A DNA stretch of 64,000 nucleotides. Origin: VAXT01 sp038040395. GTDB lineage: Bacteria; Actinomycetota; Thermoleophilia; Gaiellales; Gaiellaceae. Positions 58,836 to 64,000 of this stretch are shown one piece after another. The notes beneath the pieces are model-generated. The model saw nothing but the letters and a program-made list of their open reading frames with translations. It had not been told where the DNA came from and did not search any database. The stretch lies in the NCBI GenBank assembly GCA_038040395.1, contig JBBPIJ010000010.1, positions 27,675 to 91,674 of the forward strand. Direction: 5' to 3'. Positions within the stretch are counted from its first letter, which is position 1. Each line of letters begins with the position of its first letter. The translations under genes were made by a program, and so were the position numbers.

Positions 58836-59480
58836 CTAGAAGAGGCCGAGCTGGACGGCGGGCTCGGCGACGAGCAGAGGCTCAGGCTCAGGCTCCGGAA
58901 CCGGCTCGGCGACCCGCCCGATGAGCCCGGGAATGCGCGCGAAGTCCTCCCGGAGGACATCAAGCATCGACGGCGTGTAGAGCGCCGCGGCGGGGTGGTA
59001 CAGCGGGTAGAGCAGAACGCTCCTTCCGCCCAGGGTGACTTCCTGCTCCTGGCCGTGCACTCGGGTAATTCCCAGCGGCTTGCCGGAGAGGAGCTTCGTC
59101 GAGAAATTTCCAAGCGTCGCCACGACTTTGGGCTCGATGAGCTCGACCTGCCGGAAGAGATGGCTCTCGCAGGCCTCGATCTCGTCCGGCATCGGGTCGC
59201 GGTTTCCCGGGGGCCGGCATTTCAAGACATTGGCCACAAAGACCATGTCTCGACTCAGCCCGATGCCACCGAGCAGTTGGTCGAGGAGCTTCCCGGCCTG
59301 GCCCACAAAGGGGAAGCCCTGCTTGTCCTCGTGGAAGCCCGGCGCTTCGCCCACGAACATCAAGTCCGCGTTCGGGTCACCGTTACCGAAGACGACCTGC
59401 GTACGGCCCTCGGCAAGCCGGCAGCGCGTGCAGTCGGCGATCTCCTCGCCGTACGCGGCTAGCTCAGTGCCCGCAGCCAC
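58836..59480 (-). CDS. Uracil-DNA glycosylase, family 4/5 (Fe-S), with C-terminal QLGLF
   Basis: 214 aa. Fe-S ligands C-T-R-C near the N-terminus (DCTRCRLAEGRTQVVFGNG), GEAPGFHEDKQGFPFVGQAG (active-site motif), NVLKCRPPGNRDP, and EACESHLFRQVELIEPKVV (fourth Cys), then LYPLYHPAAAL. Removes uracil from DNA. GTG at 59480 lies in the end of the FmdB-like gene. The chain ends in a PEPEPEP linker and QLGLF, which resembles the beta-clamp-binding pentapeptide QL[SD]LF. Confidence 0.9.
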   Translation of the reverse strand: MAAGTELAAYGEEIADCTRCRLAEGRTQVVFGNGDPNADLMFVGEAPGFHEDKQGFPFVGQAGKLLDQLLGGIGLSRDMVFVANVLKCRPPGNRDPMPDEIEACESHLFRQVELIEPKVVATLGNFSTKLLSGKPLGITRVHGQEQEVTLGGRSVLLYPLYHPAAALYTPSMLDVLREDFARIPGLIGRVAEPVPEPEPEPLLVAEPAVQLGLF

Positions 59481-59679
59481 AGCTTCCACCGCAACAGCCT
59501 CCGGAGGCCATCGGACCGCCGTAACTCGGCTGCTCGGCGGCGCCGTGAGTGGCAAACACGGAGAACTGCTTGCGGACGTTCGAGGCCTCGCAGTCGGGGC
59601 AGCTGACCGCTTCCCCGTTGCGCACGAGCTCCTCGAAATGCGACTCGCACTCCATGCACACGTACTCGTAGATCGGCAT
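59464..59679 (-). CDS. FmdB-family zinc-ribbon protein
   Basis: 71 aa. MPIYEYVCMECESHFEELVR then SCPDCEASNVRKQFSVF: two CxxC knuckles, the canonical FmdB/CxxC_CXXC_SSSS ribbon; the tail SGGCCGGSCGCGH is a second Cys-rich metal-binding stretch. Function unknown; overlaps the glycosylase start. Confidence 0.85.
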   Translation of the reverse strand: MPIYEYVCMECESHFEELVRNGEAVSCPDCEASNVRKQFSVFATHGAAEQPSYGGPMASGGCCGGSCGCGH

Positions 59680-59886
59680 CGCCGCGAGAGTCTAGGCGCG
59701 GACCCGGACAGGTCGCAAACGCGAGTAGCCGACCCTCGGAGAACGAGGCCGACCCTCGCGGTTTGCCCGAGCCGCCTACGGCTCGATAGTGATGTGGTCG
59801 GCCGCCGACATGGCAGATGACGATCGAGCCAAGGAGGCAGCTAGAATCCGGGTTGCCCGGTATCCGCTAGGGAACTGGAGCTCGTT

Positions 59887-60558
59887 TTGCTCAAGAAGAT
59901 CCGAATCGTCGGCTCCGGCCGAGTGGGCTCTGCTGTCGCAGGACGGCTGCGCGAGCGTGGCTTCGTGCTGCGCGACGACGAAGCCGAGCTCGTCCTGCTC
60001 TGCGTGCCGGACCGCGCAATCTCGGAAGTCGCGCAGGGGATACCCCCCGGCCCCTGGGTCGCACACACGAGCGGCGCCACTCCGCTTGAAGCGCTCGAAC
60101 CGCACGAGCGCCGCTTCGGCCTGCACCCGCTTCAGAGCTTCACACGCGCGCGAGGGCCGGAGCAGCTCGATGGCGCATACGCAGCCGTGACCGCGGAAAC
60201 CGACGAGGCGCGCGAGGTTGGCTTCTGGCTGGCACGCGAGCTCGGGCTCGAGCCGTTCGAGCTCCCTGGCGCGGAACGCGCGCTCTACCACGCAGGCGCA
60301 GCGGTCGCCTCGAACTTCCTCGTCACGCTGCACCAGGCGGCTGCTGATCTCGTCGAGACCGCCGGGGCGCCGCCGGAGGCCCTCGTCCCCTTGATGCGCC
60401 GCGTGATCGAGAACGACTTCGAGCTGACCGGCCCGATCGAGCGCGGCGACTGGGAGACGGTCGAGGCGCACCTCGCAGCGATCCGTGAGCGCCGGCCCGA
60501 GCTCGAGCCCCTTTACCGCGCCCTTGCCGACGCGACCGCGGCGCTGACGGTGCGATGA
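59887..60558 (+). CDS. Rossmann-like plus DUF2520 protein upstream of panC
   Basis: 223 aa. Rossmann-like domain (KKIRIVGSGRVGSAVAGRLR, LVLLCVPDRAISEVA, HTSGATPLEAL) and DUF2520 helical domain (FGLHPLQSFTRARGPEQLDG, HAGAAVASNFLVTLHQAAAD, RVIENDFELTGPIERGDWET). In many bacteria this gene precedes panC; suspected to act like a ketopantoate reductase or to regulate the pathway. TTG start preceded by GGAG. Overlaps panC (ATGA). Intergenic 59700-59886 has only a likely promoter region. Confidence 0.85.
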   Translation: MLKKIRIVGSGRVGSAVAGRLRERGFVLRDDEAELVLLCVPDRAISEVAQGIPPGPWVAHTSGATPLEALEPHERRFGLHPLQSFTRARGPEQLDGAYAAVTAETDEAREVGFWLARELGLEPFELPGAERALYHAGAAVASNFLVTLHQAAADLVETAGAPPEALVPLMRRVIENDFELTGPIERGDWETVEAHLAAIRERRPELEPLYRALADATAALTVR

Positions 60559-61364
60559 GGACCGTACGCACCGTCGCCGAGATCCGAGTGGCTGTTGAGC
60601 CCTTCTCCGAGGTCGGCCTCGTTCCGACCATGGGCGCCTTCCACGAAGGTCATCTCTCGCTGTTTGCCGCAGCGCGGGCCGAGTCGGACGCGGTCGTGGC
60701 GAGCCTGTTCGTCAACCCGGCGCAGTTCGGGCCGTCCGAGGATCTGGCCCGTTATCCGCGCGACGACGCCGAGGATGCACGGGCTGCCGAGGAGGCAGGC
60801 GTCGACTTCCTGTTCACGCCGTCGGCAGACGAGATGTACCCGGAGGGATACGGGACCTGGGTCGACGTCGGAGAGCTCGGCACTCGCCTCGAAGGCGAGT
60901 TTCGCCCCGGACACTTCCGTGGCGTCGCAACGGTCTGCCTCAAGCTCTTCAACATCGTCCGTCCGCGCCGCGCGTACTTCGGTCAGAAGGACGCGCAGCA
61001 GGCCGCGGTCGTCAAGCAGCTCGTCAGCGATCTGAACGTGGACCTCGAGGTTCGAGTCATGCCGACGGTGCGCGACGAGGACGGGCTCGCCCTCTCGTCG
61101 CGCAACGCGTACCTGTCACCTGAGGAGCGCGATGCCGCACTCGCGCTGCCGCGTGCTCTCGCGACGAAGGACCTCGAGCAGGCTCGCGCGCTGCTCAGCG
61201 AGCTCGACGTGGATTACCTGGAGATCGCCGACCTCGACGGCCAGCGCGTGCTCGCGGCCGCAGTTCATGTCGGAGACACACGTTTGATCGACAACGTTTT
61301 GCTGGATATCCCGTGCCAGGATTCATCCTGGCTTGGGCGCACAAACAAAGGAGACAAGAGATGA
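60555..61364 (+). CDS. panC: Pantothenate synthetase
   Basis: 269 aa. VGLVPTMGAFHEGHLSLF (HIGH-like), VASLFVNPAQFGPSEDLARY, YPRDDAED, FGQKDAQQAAVVKQLV, DEDGLALSSRNAYLSPEER (KMSKS-like Ser). Joins pantoate and beta-alanine using ATP. ATGA overlap with the next gene, panB. Confidence 0.95.
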   Translation: MRTVRTVAEIRVAVEPFSEVGLVPTMGAFHEGHLSLFAAARAESDAVVASLFVNPAQFGPSEDLARYPRDDAEDARAAEEAGVDFLFTPSADEMYPEGYGTWVDVGELGTRLEGEFRPGHFRGVATVCLKLFNIVRPRRAYFGQKDAQQAAVVKQLVSDLNVDLEVRVMPTVRDEDGLALSSRNAYLSPEERDAALALPRALATKDLEQARALLSELDVDYLEIADLDGQRVLAAAVHVGDTRLIDNVLLDIPCQDSSWLGRTNKGDKR

Positions 61365-62233
61365 GCACACCGCCCAGGGGAAAGCTGGCGCTCCCCGAGC
61401 TGGCCGAGATGAAGAGACGTGGCCAGAAGATCGTCATGGTCACCGCCTACGACGCGCCGGGAGCGCGGTTCGCGGAGGACGCGGGCGTCGACGTGATCCT
61501 CGTCGGGGACACGGCCGCGATGGTCGTCCTCGGCCACGAAAGGACGACCGTTCCCGTGACGATGGACGAGATGCTCTTCCTGACGCGAACGGTCTCGCGC
61601 GCGGCTCGGCATCCGATCGTCGTCGGCGACATGCCGTTCGGCTCGTTCCAGGTCTCCGACGAGAAGGCGGTGGAGAACGCGATCCGGTTCGTGAAGGAGG
61701 CGGGCGCGGACGCCGTCAAGCTCGAGGGCGCAGGACCTTCGCTGTCGCGCGTGCGGTCGATCGTCCAGGCGGGCATTCCCGTCATGGGACACGTCGGGCT
61801 CACGCCGCAGTCGGCGACGATGCTCGGCGGGTTCAAGACCCAGGGCAAGACGGCGGAGGCCGCGCGGCAACTCGTCGACGACGCGCTCGCGCTCAAAGAC
61901 GCGGGAGCGTTCTCGGTCGTACTCGAGGCCGTTCCTTCGCCTGTGGCCGCGGAAATCACCCGGCGCCTGTCCGTGCCCACGATCGGAATCGGAGCGGGAC
62001 GGGAGACGGACGGTCAGGTCCTCGTCTACCACGATCTCCTCGGCCTCACCGAGGGGCATCTCCCGCGGTTCGTGAAGCGCTACGCGAACCTCTCGCGCGA
62101 GATCCGGGACGCGCTCGAGGCGTACGCCGAGGACGTTCGCGCGGGCACGTTCCCGGAGGACGAGCACACCTATGAGATGTCCGACGAGGAGCTCGAGAGC
62201 TTCAGCGGCGGCGCGGCCAGGACAGGCCGCTGA
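61361..62233 (+). CDS. panB: 3-methyl-2-oxobutanoate hydroxymethyltransferase
   Basis: 290 aa TIM-barrel enzyme: IVMVTAYDAPGARFAEDAGV, VGDTAAMVVLGHERTTVPVT, VKLEGAGPSLSRVRSIVQAG, IPVMGHVGLTPQSATMLGGF. First committed step of pantothenate synthesis. ATG at 61361 with AAAGGAG 7 nt upstream. Its last 32 bp overlap the convergent Yip1 gene. Confidence 0.95.
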   Translation: MSTPPRGKLALPELAEMKRRGQKIVMVTAYDAPGARFAEDAGVDVILVGDTAAMVVLGHERTTVPVTMDEMLFLTRTVSRAARHPIVVGDMPFGSFQVSDEKAVENAIRFVKEAGADAVKLEGAGPSLSRVRSIVQAGIPVMGHVGLTPQSATMLGGFKTQGKTAEAARQLVDDALALKDAGAFSVVLEAVPSPVAAEITRRLSVPTIGIGAGRETDGQVLVYHDLLGLTEGHLPRFVKRYANLSREIRDALEAYAEDVRAGTFPEDEHTYEMSDEELESFSGGAARTGR

Positions 62234-62792
62234 CGGTCGCGACGCCGATCACCACCAACGCGAGCGTCCAAGCGAACGACGCGATCACGAGCCCCTCGAA
62301 GATCTTGTCGCCGGCTCCCGAGTCTGAGCCGCCGCTCCGGAAGAGGTTGCCACCGTAGACCGCGAGGCGGACCGGCCAGACGAGCAGCAGCGAGAGCGCG
62401 AGCGGCGCGGCGGCGAAGCCGACGATGTGGCGCGCCTGCCGGTAGGAGCTCGAGCCGCCGAAGCCACGGGTGAACGCGTGAACCATCAGCGCGCCCAACC
62501 AGTAGACGACGACTCCGTAGATGCCGCCGCCGATGAACGCCCAGGCGAGGACGGCGGCGGCGCCACCGAAATCAGGATCATCGAGGAGCCGACCCGCCAG
62601 AGAGGTCGACAGGACTCCCGCGCAACCGGCCATGAGAATGATCGCGAGCACGGGCTCCTGTCGAGCCTCGGCTGCATCGGGGGAGTCGTCGCGCAGCCCC
62701 ACGAAGACGGTGCGCGGGGTCCGGAAGATCGCGAGCGCCCGCAGCCACCATTCGCGCTGGAGCGAGGCCTCCGGTTCCGCCGCGGCGTTCAC
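62202..62792 (-). CDS. Yip1-family membrane protein
   Basis: 196 aa. Cytoplasmic N-terminus (WWLRALAIFRTPRTVFVGLR), then about five hydrophobic helices; GGAAAVLAWAFIGGGIYGVV and YRQARHIVGFAAAPLALSLL match the Yip1 domain (PF04893). Function unknown in bacteria. The C-terminus (GVATVSGLSWPRRR) overlaps panB. Confidence 0.75.
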   Translation of the reverse strand: MNAAAEPEASLQREWWLRALAIFRTPRTVFVGLRDDSPDAAEARQEPVLAIILMAGCAGVLSTSLAGRLLDDPDFGGAAAVLAWAFIGGGIYGVVVYWLGALMVHAFTRGFGGSSSYRQARHIVGFAAAPLALSLLLVWPVRLAVYGGNLFRSGGSDSGAGDKIFEGLVIASFAWTLALVVIGVATVSGLSWPRRR

Positions 62793-62815
62793 GGCCTGAG
62801 CGTAGCCTGCGCCGT

Positions 62816-63325
62816 GTGCCGCGCACCGCGCTGATCGTCGTCGTTCCCGAGGCCGAGCCGCTCGTCGGCGAGTGGCGCGCGAAGCACGACTGGTCGGCCC
62901 AGCACGGCGTCCCGGCTCACATCACGCTGCTCTTTCCCTTCGTGCCTGTGGAGGAGGTCGACGAGCAACTCCTCGGCGACCTGCGCGAGTTGTTCGCCTC
63001 GCAGCCGGCCTTTACCTACCGGCTTCCGCGCGTCGACCGTTTCCCCGAGGTCGTCTGGCTCGCACCCGAGCCGGCCGAGCCGTTCAAGGACCTGACCGAC
63101 CTGATCGTCGCCCGTTACCCCGATTACCCGCCCTACGAGGGAATCCACGACGAGGTCATTCACCACTTGACCGTCGCCGAAGGCAGGCCCGAGCTGCAAG
63201 ACGAGGTCGACGCTGCGCTGACGCCGAGCCTCCCCATCGAGGCCGAAGGTCGCGAGGTGATGCTGATCGTCGAGGACGCCTCCGGCCACTGGCACGCTGA
63301 CGAGCGTTTTCTGCTCCAGACTTAG
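62816..63325 (+). CDS. 2H phosphoesterase (2'-5' RNA ligase/LigT-like)
   Basis: 169 aa. Two HxT motifs, HITLLF (residues 36-41) and HHLTVAEG (about 118-125), define the 2H superfamily active site. Members act on 2',3'-cyclic phosphates or ADP-ribose cyclic phosphate. GTG start. Stops 1 bp before the uvrA stop. Confidence 0.85.
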   Translation: MPRTALIVVVPEAEPLVGEWRAKHDWSAQHGVPAHITLLFPFVPVEEVDEQLLGDLRELFASQPAFTYRLPRVDRFPEVVWLAPEPAEPFKDLTDLIVARYPDYPPYEGIHDEVIHHLTVAEGRPELQDEVDAALTPSLPIEAEGREVMLIVEDASGHWHADERFLLQT

Positions 63326-63326
63326 G

Positions 63327-64000
63327 TTAGGCCGCGGCCTTTGCCGCCTTCGGTGCGGCCTTCCTCGCCTTCACAACTTTCTTCGGAAGCACGACGCGGA
63401 GATACCGGCCCGTTGCCGACTCCTTGACCTCGGCCACCTGCTCCGGCGTCCCGGTTGCGAGCACCTCTCCCCCGGCCTCGCCGCCCTCCGGGCCCAGGTC
63501 GATGATCCAGTCGGCCTGCTTGATCACGTCGAGGTTGTGCTCGATCACGAGCACCGTGTTGCCCGCGTCGACGAGCCGCTGCAGCACCTCGAGCAGCTTC
63601 TCGATGTCGGCGAAGTGCAAGCCGGTCGTCGGTTCGTCGAGGATGTACAGCGTCCGCCCGGTCGCGATCTTCGACAGCTCCGAGGCCAGCTTCACCCGCT
63701 GCGCCTCGCCACCTGAGAGCGTCGTCGCCGGCTGGCCGAGCTTGACGTAGTCGAGCCCGACGTCGTGCAGCGTCTGGAGCCGGCGCCGGAGCTTCGGGAT
63801 CTTGGCGAAGAACCGCAGCGCTTCCTCGACCGACATCTCGAGCACGTCCGCGATCGACTTGCCCTTGAAGCGCACCTCGAGCGTCTCGCGGTTGTACCGC
63901 CTCCCATGGCAGGTTTCGCACGGCACGTAGACGTCGGGCAGGAAATGCATCTCGATCTTGATCGTCCCGTCGCCCTTGCAGGTCTCGCAGCGTCCGCCGC
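63327..64000 (-). CDS. uvrA: Excinuclease ABC subunit A, C-terminal part, runs off the window
   Basis: Reading from the right edge gives the UvrA zinc-module tail (RCETCKGDGTIKIEMHFLPD, VYVPCETCHGRRYNRETLEV), then ABC domain II: TTLSGGEAQRVKLASELSK signature, TLYILDEPTTGLHFADIEKL Walker B, VLVIEHNLDVIKQADWIIDL. Basic Lys/Ala tail at the C-terminus. About 224 residues seen; UvrA is about 950. Confidence 0.97.
   Translation of the reverse strand, partial: GGRCETCKGDGTIKIEMHFLPDVYVPCETCHGRRYNRETLEVRFKGKSIADVLEMSVEEALRFFAKIPKLRRRLQTLHDVGLDYVKLGQPATTLSGGEAQRVKLASELSKIATGRTLYILDEPTTGLHFADIEKLLEVLQRLVDAGNTVLVIEHNLDVIKQADWIIDLGPEGGEAGGEVLATGTPEQVAEVKESATGRYLRVVLPKKVVKARKAAPKAAKAAA

Overview
The window is very GC-rich and gene-dense. 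Many starts are GTG or TTG, genes are packed with 1-8 nt overlaps (ATGA, GTGA, TTGA), and it carries actinobacterial-style families: ANTAR protein, PadR plus HAAS pair, Rex, Eis-like acetyltransferase, DUF1844, TIMP-like wall protein. I infer a deep-branching actinobacterium, plausibly Thermoleophilia (Gaiellales/Solirubrobacterales). That placement is inference; no rRNA or marker phylogeny is available here. It looks like an ordinary chromosomal segment with a few accessory insertions.

Layout. 1-6.9 kb: MFS exporters, a Rieske oxygenase, an ANTAR regulator, a serine beta-lactamase-fold protein behind a LysE exporter, a secreted delta-60 repeat protein and a 2-TM channel-like protein. 7.0-9.9 kb: cold-shock protein, terminator and infA (apparent AUC start), small membrane/secreted proteins and a degenerate GGDEF protein. 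10.1-12.3 kb: a receiver protein and a double-domain KaiC-like ATPase between an intact tRNA-Val and a 44-bp copy of its 3' half, the layout of an islet inserted at a tRNA. 12.4-20.6 kb: secreted propeller, sortase-type wall protein with a frameshift, secreted metalloprotease, Eis-like GNAT, PcrA helicase, PadR/HAAS, cupin, CinA-like protein.

20.6-25.85 kb is the most interesting block: a cobalamin riboswitch followed by two secreted DUF4430 proteins, EcfT, a double EcfA ATPase, an ECF S-component and a secreted alpha/alpha-toroid protein. The toroid and DUF4430 folds are the two halves of animal transcobalamin/intrinsic factor, here encoded as separate exported proteins beside a vitamin transporter. 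I read the operon as a split, transcobalamin-like B12 capture and uptake system.

25.8-35.5 kb: VanZ-like and HAD-like genes, a PQQ-type sugar dehydrogenase, two TrkA-type regulators, two APC permeases with C-terminal UspA domains and a H+-pyrophosphatase; together these look like ion/membrane-energy homeostasis. Two palindromic elements (23434-23658 and 28730-28893) sit at stop codons inside the two operons and regenerate the stop as TAG. 35.6-43.2 kb: three tandem paralogous secreted proteins (large extracellular domain, optional accessory domain, polyproline spacer up to 56 uninterrupted Pro, C-terminal PASTA). 43.3-51.2 kb: a condensed Liv-type ABC importer (one ATPase fused to LivM), DUF1844, a GCS2-type ligase and a glycosyltransferase. 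51.4-64 kb: Rex, glutaredoxin-like protein, glutamate dehydrogenase, subtilase, the tsaE-tsaB-rimI-tsaD t6A operon with a uracil-DNA glycosylase, a pantothenate operon (DUF2520-panC-panB), a Yip1 protein, a 2H phosphoesterase and the C-terminal part of uvrA running off the edge.
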